Source of the DNA: Domibacillus sp. PGB-M46
GTDB lineage: Bacteria > Bacillota > Bacilli > Bacillales > Domibacillaceae
Direction: 5' to 3'
Length of the DNA: 64,000 nt
Assembly (NCBI RefSeq): GCF_022668875.1
Contig: NZ_JAKGCR010000016.1
Coordinates: 22,398 to 86,397, forward strand
Shown piece by piece: positions 24,846-34,202 of the stretch. Every line of letters starts with the position of its first letter. Within the stretch, counting starts at the first letter, position 1. The position numbers and the translations under genes were made by a program. Under the pieces are notes generated by a model that had not been told where the DNA came from, ran no database searches, and worked only from the letters and a program-made list of their open reading frames with translations.

Positions 24846-25045
24846 AAATGACTGTAAACGGACGCGAAGTAGAGGTACCGGAAAATGTAAGAACGGTACG
24901 TGACCTGCTGGATCACTTTGATTTAAATAAAGATCTGGCCATTGTGGAATTGAATCAGTCTATTTTAGATAAAACAACGCGGGACGATCAAAAGCTGGCA
25001 AATGGCGACCGTGTAGAAATTGTACAATTTGTAGGAGGCGGATAA
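24842..25045 (+). CDS. thiS: Sulfur carrier protein ThiS
   Basis: 67 residues, ubiquitin-like, ending [10 protein letters not shown]; the C-terminal Gly-Gly is adenylated by ThiF and carries sulfur as thiocarboxylate to ThiG. ATG 24842 overlaps the thiO stop in ATGA, and AAAGGAGG lies upstream at about 24825. An alternative ATG is at 24848. The compact overlaps show one translationally coupled operon. Confidence 0.92.
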   Translation: MKMTVNGREVEVPENVRTVRDLLDHFDLNKDLAIVELNQSILDKTTRDDQKLANGDRVEIVQFVGGG

Positions 25046-25047
25046 AC

Positions 25048-25815
25048 ATGTTAAAGATTGGACCTTACTCATTTGAATCCCGGCTGCTGCTCGGCACGGG
25101 CAAATTCCCTGATTTTGATATACAAAAAGCGGCGGTTGAAGCGTCTGAAACGGAAATTTTAACGTTTGCGGTACGGCGAATGAATATTTTCGAGCCGAAC
25201 CAGCCGAACTTTTTAGAAAAAATTGACGTTAAAAAATATACCCTTCTGCCAAATACAGCGGGCGCCAAAACGGCGGAAGAAGCAGTACGGATCGCCAAGC
25301 TCGCGAAAGCATCCGGTTTATGTGATATGATCAAAGTGGAAGTCATTGGCTGCGACAAAACGTTGCTGCCTGACCCCGTTGAAACCCTGCGTGCATCTGA
25401 AATGCTTTTAGAAGAAGGATTTATTGTTCTTCCGTATACATCAGATGACGTACTTTTGGCCAAGCGGCTCGAAGACCTTGGATGCCATGCGATTATGCCG
25501 GGCGCATCCCCCATTGGCACCGGCCTTGGAATTGTCAATCCGCTCAATATTCATTACATTATCGAGCAGGCGAATGTACCCGTTATTGTGGATGCTGGCA
25601 TCGGCACACCATCTGACGCAGCCAAAGCGATGGAGCTTGGGGCGGATGGTGTACTGCTTAACACAGCGGTTTCCGGCGCAGCGGACCCGGTTCAAATGGC
25701 CGAAGCAATGAAATACGCGGTGCTTGCCGGACGGGGCGGATTCCAGGCGGGACGGATTCCGAAAAAACTTCATGCGAATGCTTCAAGCCCGCTTGAAGGA
25801 ATGAGCGTGCTTTGA
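25048..25815 (+). CDS. thiG: Thiazole synthase ThiG
   Basis: A 255-residue TIM-barrel that builds the thiazole ring from deoxyxylulose phosphate, dehydroglycine and ThiS-thiocarboxylate. The catalytic lysine is K96 in [17 protein letters not shown], the same number as in B. subtilis ThiG. Phosphate-binding [24 protein letters not shown] is present. Its start follows the thiS stop by 2 nt, and GGAGGCGG inside thiS is the RBS. Confidence 0.95.
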   Translation: MLKIGPYSFESRLLLGTGKFPDFDIQKAAVEASETEILTFAVRRMNIFEPNQPNFLEKIDVKKYTLLPNTAGAKTAEEAVRIAKLAKASGLCDMIKVEVIGCDKTLLPDPVETLRASEMLLEEGFIVLPYTSDDVLLAKRLEDLGCHAIMPGASPIGTGLGIVNPLNIHYIIEQANVPVIVDAGIGTPSDAAKAMELGADGVLLNTAVSGAADPVQMAEAMKYAVLAGRGGFQAGRIPKKLHANASSPLEGMSVL

Positions 25816-26837
25816 CGGACCGGTACTCAAGACAGGTGCTGTTTCCAGGCATTGGACGAAGCGGACAGGATTCTCTGCGGACAAAACATGTGCTGATCAT
25901 TGGCGCTGGGGCTCTTGGTGCGGCTAATGCAGAAATGATTGTCCGCGCTGGTGTCGGGCAGGTAACGATTGTAGACCGGGATTACGTAGATTTTTCTAAC
26001 TTGCAGCGGCAGAATTTGTACACCGAGCAAGATGCTGTAGACCGGATGCCTAAAGCAGAAGCAGCACGAAAAAGATTGGCTGAAGTTAATTCTGACGTTC
26101 ACATCACCGCCCTTACCCAGGACGTCGACGCGGCTTTTTTGGAGCAGGTCACGACCCGGAACCATATCGATTTGATTGTGGATGGCACTGATAATTTTGA
26201 TGTACGTTTTATCTTAAACGATGTCGCCCAAAAAAAGCGCATTTCCTGGGTGTATGGAGCTTGTGTAGCATCAGGCGGCTTATCCATGCTCATCGTGCCG
26301 GGCGAAACACCCTGCCTCCACTGCTTGATGGATACGATGCCGGGAACAGGCGCCACCTGCGACACTGCTGGCATTATTTCACCCGCTGTGCAAATGACTG
26401 CGTCTGTTCAAACGGCGGAAGCGCTTAAATGGCTTTCAGGAAACACGGAGGCACTGCGTGGAACCATTTTTTCTTTTGATTTATGGAAAAACCAATTTTC
26501 ATCGGTTGATGTGCAGCGTATGAAAAAACAAGACTGCCCTTCCTGCGGCACAGAACCTGTTTATCCGTTTTTATCGTACGAGCGGACAACCAAGTTTGCG
26601 GTTTTGTGCGGACGCGACACGGTACAAATCCGGCCGGCTGATGTAACGAAGCGAAACCTGGCCAAGCTGGCAGATCATATTAAACAAACAACCACGATTA
26701 CGCACCAAAACGGCTTTTTGCTTTCTTTTCAGCAAACACCTTATACGGTTACGGCTTTCCGCGATGGCCGCGTTTTGATTCAAGGGGTATCTTCTGTCGA
26801 AGAAAGCAAGCGGGTTTATTATCAATATTTCCAATAA
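25812..26837 (+). CDS. thiF: ThiS adenylyltransferase ThiF
   Basis: 341 residues of the E1/MoeB/ThiF family: nucleotide-binding [19 protein letters not shown], the DxxDxxNLQRQ block ([16 protein letters not shown]), and two zinc-binding Cys pairs (CLHC and CPSC). It activates the ThiS C-terminus with ATP. The start is TTG 25812, overlapping the thiG stop by 3 nt (TTGA). The C-terminal 80 residues are an extra domain beyond the minimal MoeB fold, usual in Bacillus ThiF. A terminator follows. Confidence 0.92.
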   Translation: MTDRYSRQVLFPGIGRSGQDSLRTKHVLIIGAGALGAANAEMIVRAGVGQVTIVDRDYVDFSNLQRQNLYTEQDAVDRMPKAEAARKRLAEVNSDVHITALTQDVDAAFLEQVTTRNHIDLIVDGTDNFDVRFILNDVAQKKRISWVYGACVASGGLSMLIVPGETPCLHCLMDTMPGTGATCDTAGIISPAVQMTASVQTAEALKWLSGNTEALRGTIFSFDLWKNQFSSVDVQRMKKQDCPSCGTEPVYPFLSYERTTKFAVLCGRDTVQIRPADVTKRNLAKLADHIKQTTTITHQNGFLLSFQQTPYTVTAFRDGRVLIQGVSSVEESKRVYYQYFQ

Positions 26838-26870
26838 AAAAACGATCCGGAAGCCCCGGATCGTTTTTTT
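26836..26870. terminator. Terminator of the thiamine operon
   Basis: Stem AAAAAACGATCCGG / CCGGATCGTTTTTT, starting inside the thiF stop codon. Confidence 0.9.
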
Positions 26871-26941
26871 ATCTTTAATAAACAATCTCAACCCGCCAAG
26901 GATGAAAAGTCTGCTCTCTCGTTTTTCAGCTGTTCCAATAA

Positions 26942-28351
26942 CTAGCCTCTTTTCTCAGCCAAAGCGCGTTTTTCTTTTAATAAAAATGACAGCGGCAATG
27001 CTACTACAAGCGGAACGAGCGAGTATACAAACACATCCCCTGCTGCCATAGCAGAAGAAGCGTGAGCCTCGGTTCCTTCTCCTGCATAAATCGAAGAACG
27101 AAAAGCAAGCAGAGCTGAGAACAAAGCGATAGACAAAGAAGCAATCGACTGGCGCGCCCAATTATTGAGTGCAGAGGCATACCCGGCAATCTCCACTGGG
27201 ATGGCGGACATGCCTGCATTAGTGATAGGCATATTACAAAGAGCGATTCCAAGATAGCGCACCGATGTCCAGATGATGACATAAGCGATCGTTGTCCCGA
27301 TATCCAGATTCCCCATCATATAACTGCCCATAATCATAATGACAAGGCCTGATAATATAAGAGGCGCCGGTCCTGTTTTGTCATACAGCCTGCCGGTTAC
27401 CGGTGTAAACAGGGCCATCACGAGCGCACCGGGCATCATAATTAGTCCTGTTTCAAGGGCGCCAAATCCAAGTGAGCTTTGCAGGAAAATCGGCACGAGA
27501 AATGCCCCTGCGTAGAGCCCAACAGACATGACGGCACTAAGCAAAAGACTGTAAGCATAACGGCGGTGCCTCAGCACTTCAAAGTTCAGCAGCGGAAACT
27601 GGACACGGAGCTCACGCCGTACAAATAAAAACAGCAAAAGGAGTGCGATTCCGGCAACGCCGAGCGTTTTTGCACTCATAAACCCCCATGACTCCCCTTC
27701 AGCAAAAGCGGTTAAAAGAAGAATACTGCCGATAAAAGATAAAAGGAGCCCCGGCAGATCAAACGGCATTTTCGCTCCTGCATCGGTCCCGGGAATAAAT
27801 ACCATAGCTGCCCAGATAGCTGCCGCTGCAATTGGAAGGTTTAGATAAAACAGCGCCGGCCAGCCCGCGGCATCGATAAAAAAGCCGGCCAGTACCGGGC
27901 CAAGAGCTGGAGCAAGTACGGCAGATAAACTCCATAAGCTGATACCGTATGCCTGTTTTTTTCTTTCAATCGTTTTATAAACAAGTGTCATCGTTGACGG
28001 CATAATCATTCCGCTGAATATCCCCTGTAGAATACGCAGCACAATCAAGCTTTCAATACTCCAGGCAAATACACTGATCAGCGAACAGACAAAAAAGCCA
28101 ATAAGTGCAGCCAAATACACACGCTTAAAGCCAAAGCGCGCACCGAACCAGCCTGCCGCCGGCGCTACTGCTCCGGCTGCCAGCATAAACCCTGTTACCG
28201 TCCATTGTGCTGCCGGCAGATCCGCATGAAATTGATTCATAAACGCCGGGACAGCTACATTTACGGTAGAAGTATTCATCACAGCTAAAAAATTGCCGAA
28301 GAAAACTGCAAAAATAATCGACCAAAAGGCCGTCTCCTTTTTTCCTTCCAC
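26942..28351 (-). CDS. MFS drug efflux transporter, DHA2 (EmrB/QacA) family
   Basis: A 469-residue, 14-helix transporter. The DHA2 start MNTSTVNVAVPAFMNQF, the loop ARFGFKRVYLAALIGF and motif C (ALGPVLAGFF) identify the family, which exports drugs and other hydrophobic compounds by proton antiport. The gene is alone on the minus strand with a TATAAT promoter overlapped by a perfect palindrome, so it is probably repressed by a TetR- or MarR-type protein encoded elsewhere. Confidence 0.88.
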   Translation of the reverse strand: MEGKKETAFWSIIFAVFFGNFLAVMNTSTVNVAVPAFMNQFHADLPAAQWTVTGFMLAAGAVAPAAGWFGARFGFKRVYLAALIGFFVCSLISVFAWSIESLIVLRILQGIFSGMIMPSTMTLVYKTIERKKQAYGISLWSLSAVLAPALGPVLAGFFIDAAGWPALFYLNLPIAAAAIWAAMVFIPGTDAGAKMPFDLPGLLLSFIGSILLLTAFAEGESWGFMSAKTLGVAGIALLLLFLFVRRELRVQFPLLNFEVLRHRRYAYSLLLSAVMSVGLYAGAFLVPIFLQSSLGFGALETGLIMMPGALVMALFTPVTGRLYDKTGPAPLILSGLVIMIMGSYMMGNLDIGTTIAYVIIWTSVRYLGIALCNMPITNAGMSAIPVEIAGYASALNNWARQSIASLSIALFSALLAFRSSIYAGEGTEAHASSAMAAGDVFVYSLVPLVVALPLSFLLKEKRALAEKRG

Positions 28352-28387
28352 GTTTTTACACCCGATTTCTATTTATTCTACTCCACT

Positions 28388-28416
28388 ATTATAACAAAAA
28401 AACTTCGTGTCACGAA
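28388..28416 (-). promoter_or_regulatory. Promoter and palindromic operator of the DHA2 transporter
   Basis: TATAAT (complement of 28388-28393) lies 17 nt from TTCGTG (28411-28416). TTCGTGTCACGAA at 28404-28416 is a perfect 13-bp palindrome covering the -35 box and part of the spacer, a typical repressor site. Confidence 0.55.
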
Positions 28417-28423
28417 ATGTTAG

Positions 28424-28470
28424 GCGGGCTTTTCCTCCTCTGCTTTAGCTCAGTGCGGCCCGCTTTTTTG
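28424..28470 (+). terminator. Terminator-like hairpin in the leader of the 74-aa gene
   Basis: GCGGGC (28424-28429) pairs with GCCCGC (28458-28463), followed by T6. No plus-strand gene lies just upstream, so this may be an attenuator for the small gene that follows, or a relic. Confidence 0.45.
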
Positions 28471-28518
28471 GAAAAGAATATGCTACACTAAGAAAAAAGC
28501 GGAAAGGACGCGGCCAGA

Positions 28519-28743
28519 ATGCTGAAGCGATTTATTTTCGTCGTTCCTGTTATGGTGATTGTTTTTTCCATTGCCACCTGGATGTTAAACAAGGATTATG
28601 CGATGATTGCACGTGATACCCGCCTGCTTATTTCAGCGGGGGCGGCCCTTTTTTCCGGTGTAATTTCATTTTTCTTACTGAAAGGTGATGCAGAAGAGCT
28701 GGCTGCCGCCCACCGGGATCGCCAAAACAGAAGAAAAAAGTAA
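28519..28743 (+). CDS. Small membrane protein, 74 aa
   Basis: Two hydrophobic helices (about 4-23 and 36-55) are joined by a short polar loop (LNKDYAMIARDTR) and end in a strongly charged tail (DAEELAAAHRDRQNRRKK), predicting both ends in the cytosol. AAAGGA precedes ATG 28519. It is monocistronic with a strong terminator. I do not recognise the family. Confidence 0.65.
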   Translation: MLKRFIFVVPVMVIVFSIATWMLNKDYAMIARDTRLLISAGAALFSGVISFFLLKGDAEELAAAHRDRQNRRKK

Positions 28744-28780
28744 AAAACGCTTGTCTCGATTGAGACAAGCGTTTTTCTTT
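28743..28780. terminator. Bidirectional terminator
   Basis: Stem AAAAACGCTTGTCTC / GAGACAAGCGTTTTT with a 3-nt loop between convergent genes. Confidence 0.9.
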
Positions 28781-28782
28781 TC

Positions 28783-30117
28783 TTAACCAAACATTTTCAT
28801 TAGCAATGTCGCTAAAATAACCGTAGAGGCGCCGCCTAAGCGTGTTGCTACCTGCGCGAATGGCATCAGTGACATACGATTTGAAGCTGAGAGAATCGCG
28901 ACGTCACCCGTTCCGCCAAGACCGCTGTGGCAGCCTGTTACGATTGCTGCATCAATTGGATGCATTTTCATGAACTTTCCGACAAAGTAGCCTGTTGCAA
29001 CCATTGAAATAACAACGGCTGCACATACGATCACGTAAGCCGGTGTTACAATTTTCACTACATCCTCAAGCGGAATGTACAGCATGCCAAGACCGACCAT
29101 TAAAGGCCATGTTAAGCTTGTTGAAACGAATTTGTACAAGTGATAAGCGCCTTGTTCCATTCGTGCCGGCATAACCTGAAAGACTTTTACTAACGTTGCC
29201 CCGACAATCATCAATACAGGTCCCGGAATACCAAGAAACAAGTGGGCAAAGCTTCCGAAGATAAAGAAACTGCACGCAATTAACAGTCCCGCACCCATTA
29301 ACGAGAAATCAACTGGTTTGTTAATCGTTGTTTCTGAGGAGATCTGGTCCCCTTCTTTTGATTTAACAAGGACACCGTTTCCTGTTAATTCGGGTTTTTT
29401 CTCTCCAAGACGCATCATAAGGCCGGCACATACAACGGCGACGATATTTCCGATTACTGCTGCAGGGATCATTTGAGAAACAAATGATTCAGCTGCACCG
29501 CCAGAAATTTGCGCGTAAGCGAGCGACAACGGCAGAATACCTTCGCCAATACCGCCGCCAATAATTGGCACAACAATATAAAAGAATGTATGCTTAATGC
29601 TGTAGCCAAACAGCATGCCGACAAGGCAGCCTGCCACAACCGATGCCAGCGTCCCTAATACAAGCGGGATAAACATGCGTGTAAACCCTTGGATCAATAC
29701 TTTGCGGTTCATCCCAAGAATACTTCCGGCAACAAGCACCGAAATATATAAATATAAAAAGTTCGATGTTTTCATAAGCGTTGTAACAGCTTCTGTGGCG
29801 CTAGGGTTAATTAAATCAAAGAAAACTAAAATAGATGGAACAAGAAGTGCTAAAATGGCTGGACCGCCAATGTCTTTTAAAATGGGAATTTTCATTCCAA
29901 GATCGCCCATCAGCATACCCATAATCATAATAACGGCAAACCCGCCAATCATGTCCGGCGGCAGCTGATTGTATACAGACGCTGCATAAATCACAGCAGC
30001 CAGCACCACATAAAGCGGCAGTGGAACTGGTCCTACAGTAATACTATTTAATTTTTGAAAAAAAGATGGCTTTTGCTCGTTCGAAGGAAACGTTTCCAAT
30101 TTTCGTTCTGCTCCCAT
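28783..30117 (-). CDS. 2-hydroxycarboxylate transporter family protein (citrate/malate type)
   Basis: A 444-residue symporter of the 2-HCT family (CimH, CitS, MleP). It has 11 or so membrane segments and the two family GGxG re-entrant loops: IIGGGIGEGILPLSLAYA (about residue 190) and ATRLGGASTVILATLLM at the C-terminus with HSGLGGTGDVAILSAS. It probably imports malate, citrate or lactate with Na+ or H+. RBS AGGAGG. The long A/T-rich leader (30140-30215) and the adjacent two-component operon suggest control by that system. Confidence 0.88.
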   Translation of the reverse strand: MGAERKLETFPSNEQKPSFFQKLNSITVGPVPLPLYVVLAAVIYAASVYNQLPPDMIGGFAVIMIMGMLMGDLGMKIPILKDIGGPAILALLVPSILVFFDLINPSATEAVTTLMKTSNFLYLYISVLVAGSILGMNRKVLIQGFTRMFIPLVLGTLASVVAGCLVGMLFGYSIKHTFFYIVVPIIGGGIGEGILPLSLAYAQISGGAAESFVSQMIPAAVIGNIVAVVCAGLMMRLGEKKPELTGNGVLVKSKEGDQISSETTINKPVDFSLMGAGLLIACSFFIFGSFAHLFLGIPGPVLMIVGATLVKVFQVMPARMEQGAYHLYKFVSTSLTWPLMVGLGMLYIPLEDVVKIVTPAYVIVCAAVVISMVATGYFVGKFMKMHPIDAAIVTGCHSGLGGTGDVAILSASNRMSLMPFAQVATRLGGASTVILATLLMKMFG

Positions 30118-30139
30118 GGTGATAACCTCCTGTTTATTT

Positions 30140-30206
30140 CTTGCTTCATCTTATCCGGAATTAAAGCGTTATCATATATTATTTATTTTTTTAAATTGTT
30201 TTTTAA
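30140..30206 (-). promoter_or_regulatory. A/T-rich control region of the 2-HCT transporter
   Basis: Runs of A and T with repeated AAAATAAATAATA-like text precede the gene, resembling target sites of CitB/DcuR-class regulators, which bind A/T-rich direct repeats. No exact site can be assigned. Confidence 0.35.
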
Positions 30207-30238
30207 TTAAAAAAAGTAAGCAGTTTCAAACTGCTTAC
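30207..30238 (-). terminator. Terminator of the BASS/two-component operon
   Basis: 11-bp perfect stem GTAAGCAGTTT / AAACTGCTTAC with a 1-nt centre (stable with a larger loop) and a U-run on the minus strand, overlapping the regulator stop codon. Confidence 0.8.
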
Positions 30239-30939
30239 AGAAAGTTTTTCATTATATACTCCTTGGAAAGGTTGCGTGTATGCTGATAAACCGGGCGTCC
30301 TACCGTGCCATAAACCACCCTTACATCAAGCACTTCGATATCTGCGAGAAACTTTAAATACTTGCGTGCAGACACACCGGAAATGCCAACCCTTTTAACC
30401 ATATCTTCTGTCGAAAAAGCATCCTCTATTTTTTGAATCTCTTCCCACACTTGATTGAGTGTAGCTTTTGTCAGCCCTTTTGGAATATCCTTCGGCATAT
30501 CCTGTTCTCCCCTGCCAAGCAGCTGGCGGTCCAATTCTTCCTGGCTGACCTGGCGGGATTGTGTCATAAATGCTCGTTTATCACGATATTCTTTTAATGC
30601 TTCTTCAAACCGGTCAAATTGAAACGGTTTAATTAAATAATCAACTGCGCCATAGCGAATCGCTTTTTGTACCCGTTCCATATCGGAAGCAGCAGATATG
30701 ACGATTACATCTATTTCTTTTTCCTTTTCTCTTATATACGTAAGCAATGATAATCCGTGTGGACCCGGCATGAAAATATCGAGCAGAATAAGGTCAATTT
30801 CCTGGTTTTCTATAACCGAAATAGCTTCTTCCACGGTTCCAGCCGATGCGGCCAGTGAAAAACCGCTGATGCTTTCTACATACTTTGCGTGCAGAGCAGC
30901 CACCCGCTGTTCGTCTTCTACTAATAAAACGCGTATCAT
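30235..30939 (-). CDS. Response regulator, CitB/DcuR/MalR class
   Basis: A 234-residue regulator. Receiver domain residues 1-120 with acidic pocket E8-D9-E10, phospho-acceptor D54 (LILLDIFMPG) and K near 104 (LIKPF). A linker and C-terminal winged helix (about 160-230: MVKRVGISGVSARKYLKFLADIEVL) follow. It overlaps its sensor kinase gene by 4 nt (ATGA). Likely activates carboxylate uptake genes such as the 2-HCT transporter just downstream. Confidence 0.9.
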   Translation of the reverse strand: MIRVLLVEDEQRVAALHAKYVESISGFSLAASAGTVEEAISVIENQEIDLILLDIFMPGPHGLSLLTYIREKEKEIDVIVISAASDMERVQKAIRYGAVDYLIKPFQFDRFEEALKEYRDKRAFMTQSRQVSQEELDRQLLGRGEQDMPKDIPKGLTKATLNQVWEEIQKIEDAFSTEDMVKRVGISGVSARKYLKFLADIEVLDVRVVYGTVGRPVYQHTRNLSKEYIMKNFL

Positions 30940-32513
30940 GCTTTCCTTTCCTCTCCTTTCTCCTGGAATGGTATATAAACGGTTAATTTTGTTCCTTTTC
31001 CTGGTTCTGATAACAAATCAAACTCACCGTCCCGCTGGGCAAGAATATCTTGCACTAGTGACAGTCCAATCCCGCGGCCGGTTCCTTTCGTCGAAAACCC
31101 TTTTTCAAATAAGAGATGCTGTTTTTCTTCTTCAATGCCGGTACCGGAGTCGGCGACTTCGACTGTTAGAATATCATCTCCATAGCTGAACGCAACATGA
31201 ATGATTTTTTTCTGGCTTTTTTGTACCGCGTCGATCGCATTATCAATTAAATTGCCAACGACCGTAATCAAATCATGTGTAAGCGCTGGATCTTCCGGCT
31301 GCGGAATAGGAAAATCGCTTTTCAGGTGTAAAGAAGCACCTGCTTCACGCGCATAGCTTAGCTTGCCGACGAGAAAGCCGGCAAGTACCGGATCTTTTAT
31401 TTTTTCTGTCATCATTTGAATCTCATTGCTTTTAAAATCAACCGTCTCTTGAATAAACAAGGCAAGCTCCTCATACGACTTCATTTGAACCATTCCCAGG
31501 ATTACATGAAGCTTGTTCATGAATTCATGTGTCTGTGCCCGAAGGGCGTCTGCGTATAAACGAACTCCTGTCAGCTGCTCAGCGAGCAGTTTCACTTCTG
31601 TTTTATCACGGTATGTAGCAACTGCTCCGGCAAGCATTCCATCCACGTGAATCGGTACGCTGTTTACGAGAAGCTCAACCCCATTGATCCGCTGCTCCTT
31701 GTCAATTTCCTGCTGCTCTGTTTCCATTACGCGCTGCAGAGAATGAAGAGGAATCGATTCTGTTTTCCCCTCTTTAAAAAGGGACATGGCTGCCCTGTTC
31801 ATGAGCGTAATCGCCGAATCGCGGTCTACTGCAATAATGCCTTCATGCACGGATTGAAGGATGGCATCACGTTCTTCAACGAGCCGGGCAATCGCAAAAG
31901 GCTCTAGGCCAAGCAGCACTTTTTTGATGTAACGAGCCAGCAGTACAGCGCCGAGAATACCAGCCAAAATACCAGCAGCTGTTCCTGCCAAAATATTATT
32001 TCGGCTGCTGGCAACCGCATTTTGAACACTTTCTAATGAAATGCCGACGGCCACTGCTCCAACTTGTTTTCCACCTGGATCGAAGACAGGGGTAAACGAG
32101 CGGACAGAGGGTCCCAGTGTCCCTTCAGCTGTAGACACATATTCCTCACCAGCGAGTACGTGTTCCTCATCGCCGCCAGTAAAGGGCTGGCCGATTTTGT
32201 CAGGGTCTGGATGTGACTTGCGTATCCCATTCATATCCATGACAACAACAAACTGAACACCGGTTTCCCTGCGGATATCGCTAGCAAAGGCCTGAATGTC
32301 CTCTTCGCTTCGTGCTCCCGTAAGCGCCTGAGTGACAAGCGGCGTATGCGCCACCATGCGCGATGCATTTTGCGCTTTTTCTGCTTGTCCTGCTTCAACG
32401 GAATCGGTAACGGTTTTTGTAACTAAAATATCTGTGACAAGCAGAGAAAAAGCAACGACTGCACAAACAAAAGCAATAATAACGGTCTGCAGCTTCCATC
32501 TTCCTTTTCTCAC
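30936..32513 (-). CDS. Sensor histidine kinase, CitA/DcuS class
   Basis: 525 residues: membrane helix about 10-30, extracytoplasmic PDC/sCache sensor domain (about 35-170), second helix about 173-195, cytosolic PAS (about 215-315), SpoOB-type H-box AQTHEFMNKLHVILGM (His about 328) and ATPase domain (NLIDNAIDAV, DSGTGIEEE, GRGIGLSLV). This class senses C4- or C6-carboxylates outside the cell. The gene is sandwiched with 4-nt overlaps between a BASS transporter and its response regulator. Confidence 0.9.
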   Translation of the reverse strand: MRKGRWKLQTVIIAFVCAVVAFSLLVTDILVTKTVTDSVEAGQAEKAQNASRMVAHTPLVTQALTGARSEEDIQAFASDIRRETGVQFVVVMDMNGIRKSHPDPDKIGQPFTGGDEEHVLAGEEYVSTAEGTLGPSVRSFTPVFDPGGKQVGAVAVGISLESVQNAVASSRNNILAGTAAGILAGILGAVLLARYIKKVLLGLEPFAIARLVEERDAILQSVHEGIIAVDRDSAITLMNRAAMSLFKEGKTESIPLHSLQRVMETEQQEIDKEQRINGVELLVNSVPIHVDGMLAGAVATYRDKTEVKLLAEQLTGVRLYADALRAQTHEFMNKLHVILGMVQMKSYEELALFIQETVDFKSNEIQMMTEKIKDPVLAGFLVGKLSYAREAGASLHLKSDFPIPQPEDPALTHDLITVVGNLIDNAIDAVQKSQKKIIHVAFSYGDDILTVEVADSGTGIEEEKQHLLFEKGFSTKGTGRGIGLSLVQDILAQRDGEFDLLSEPGKGTKLTVYIPFQEKGEERKA

Positions 32514-33460
32514 GCCCTGACCTCCCTAGGGTACACTCTTTTAAGCAGAAACCCATGAAATGCCGCCAGCATTTGCTGAAAGAGCATGCATACCACAACC
32601 GGCACTGCTGCCTGCGGCGGAAAAAAGTTAACGGCGATGACAGCGCCTGCGCTGATGTTGCGCATACCGCCTGTGTAAATAAGCGTCACAATGGTTTCAT
32701 GCGGCTGTCTGCACGCCACGGCAAGGGCCCAGGAAAGCAGATAGCCGCACAACACGACAAATAAAATAGTCGTGAGAATCTGAACAAATTTCAAATCAAT
32801 ATCACGTAAATAAGGGGCGACCACAGCACTGTTAATCGCAATAACCAGTGGAAGCGACAACTTTGAAAAAGGCGACAGCGTCTGGCTGATCTGGCTTGCT
32901 TTTTCTGATTTTACCCACTCGTTCACGAGCATGCCAAGCAAAGACGGCAGCACAATCATCCAAAACAGCCCGCTCATCATCTCGAAAACATCCATTTCCA
33001 CTTTACTTCCGGCCAGCACAGACATGCTGAACGGCACAACAATGGGTGACAGAATCGTATCAAGTAAAATAATTACAAGTGCAAGCGGTACACTGCCCCG
33101 GTACATCGTTACCCAGATCACACTTGTAATCCCAGTCGGAATCACAAGCGCCAGTGTAAAGCCTGTAACAATCAGCGGATCATCAGGAAATAATAGATGT
33201 CCGGCTGTCCAGGCAAACAGCGGCGTAATCATATGAAGAATCACAAGCGCCAGAAAAACAGGAAACGGATGAGTCATTGTATGATGCAGCATCCGGAAAT
33301 TTGAATTTAAACTGCCAGTAAACGTCATAAAAGCAAAGACCCATGGCACAATAAAAACCCATGAGTGAATCCATTCCGCTAATAAAACGCCGGCAAGAAC
33401 ACTCACGGGTGTTAAAAGCGGCATCCACCGCGTTAAAAACATGTTCATTACTCGAAGCAT
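32510..33460 (-). CDS. Bile acid:sodium symporter (BASS) family transporter
   Basis: A 316-residue protein with about ten membrane helices and the BASS fold signature (MTFTGSLNSNFRML, GFTLALVIPTGITSVIWV, GMRNISAGAVIAVNFFP). BASS proteins transport organic anions with Na+; bacterial substrates include 2-oxoacids, pantoate and bile acids. I chose ATG 33460 because GGAG is spaced for it rather than for ATG 33475. It heads the operon and overlaps the kinase by 4 nt, so it may be both a transporter and a co-sensor. Confidence 0.82.
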   Translation of the reverse strand: MLRVMNMFLTRWMPLLTPVSVLAGVLLAEWIHSWVFIVPWVFAFMTFTGSLNSNFRMLHHTMTHPFPVFLALVILHMITPLFAWTAGHLLFPDDPLIVTGFTLALVIPTGITSVIWVTMYRGSVPLALVIILLDTILSPIVVPFSMSVLAGSKVEMDVFEMMSGLFWMIVLPSLLGMLVNEWVKSEKASQISQTLSPFSKLSLPLVIAINSAVVAPYLRDIDLKFVQILTTILFVVLCGYLLSWALAVACRQPHETIVTLIYTGGMRNISAGAVIAVNFFPPQAAVPVVVCMLFQQMLAAFHGFLLKRVYPREVRA

Positions 33461-33527
33461 ACAAAGGAACTCCATTCTTTTTGTTTGCTTCTATTGTATC
33501 ATTATGAAAAGAATTCGGCGCATTAGG

Positions 33528-34202
33528 TTATGCCAGCTTATAACGGTTGATAGGCCGGCCAATCACGCCGTATTGAATATTAATTTTTACCTTTCCGCTT
33601 TTCTCTAAATAATCTAAGTAGCGGCGCACGGTAACCCGGGCAGCGCCGACTCCCTCCGCGACTTCTTCCGCTGACAAAGGCTGGTCCGTTTTCTGCAGGT
33701 GTGAAACAATTTTTTGCAATGTAACAGCATTCAGCCCTTTCGGAAGCTGCTCCGCTTCATCCGGTCCGCCTGCTTTTTGAAACAAAAGGCTGTCGAGCTC
33801 TTCCTGGCTGATTCTTCCTTTTTCACTTAATCGATTTTGAACAGATTGATAATGTTCAAGTGCCTGCTTCATCCTCTCAAATTTAAACGGCTTCATAATA
33901 TAATCAAATGCGCCATGCTGTATCACCTGGCGGACGGTATCTATATCACTTGCGGCCGTGATCACGATTACGTCTACTTGAATGTTTTCCTGCCGCAGTA
34001 AATGAAGTGTCTCTAGCCCGCCCATTAACGGCATATATAAATCAATAATAATAAGATCCGGAGACAAGCGGCGGATCAGCTCCATTCCTTCTCTTCCGTT
34101 GCCCGCAATGCCGATTACCTCAAATCCGTCTACTTTGTTAATAAACTCCTTGTTTACTTCCTGAACCATTAAATCATCTTCAATAAGCAGCACTTTGATC
34201 AC
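33528..34202 (-). CDS. dctR: C4-dicarboxylate response regulator DctR-like
   Basis: 224 residues: receiver (E8-D9-D10, D54 in LIIIDLYMPL, K in YIMKPF) and C-terminal helix-turn-helix (EEVAEGVGAARVTVRRYLDYLEKSGKVKI). A clear paralogue of the regulator at 30235. It overlaps the kinase upstream by 4 nt. With the neighbouring binding protein and DctP symporter this reproduces the B. subtilis dctB-dctS-dctR-dctP set for succinate, fumarate and malate uptake. Confidence 0.88.
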   Translation of the reverse strand: MIKVLLIEDDLMVQEVNKEFINKVDGFEVIGIAGNGREGMELIRRLSPDLIIIDLYMPLMGGLETLHLLRQENIQVDVIVITAASDIDTVRQVIQHGAFDYIMKPFKFERMKQALEHYQSVQNRLSEKGRISQEELDSLLFQKAGGPDEAEQLPKGLNAVTLQKIVSHLQKTDQPLSAEEVAEGVGAARVTVRRYLDYLEKSGKVKINIQYGVIGRPINRYKLA

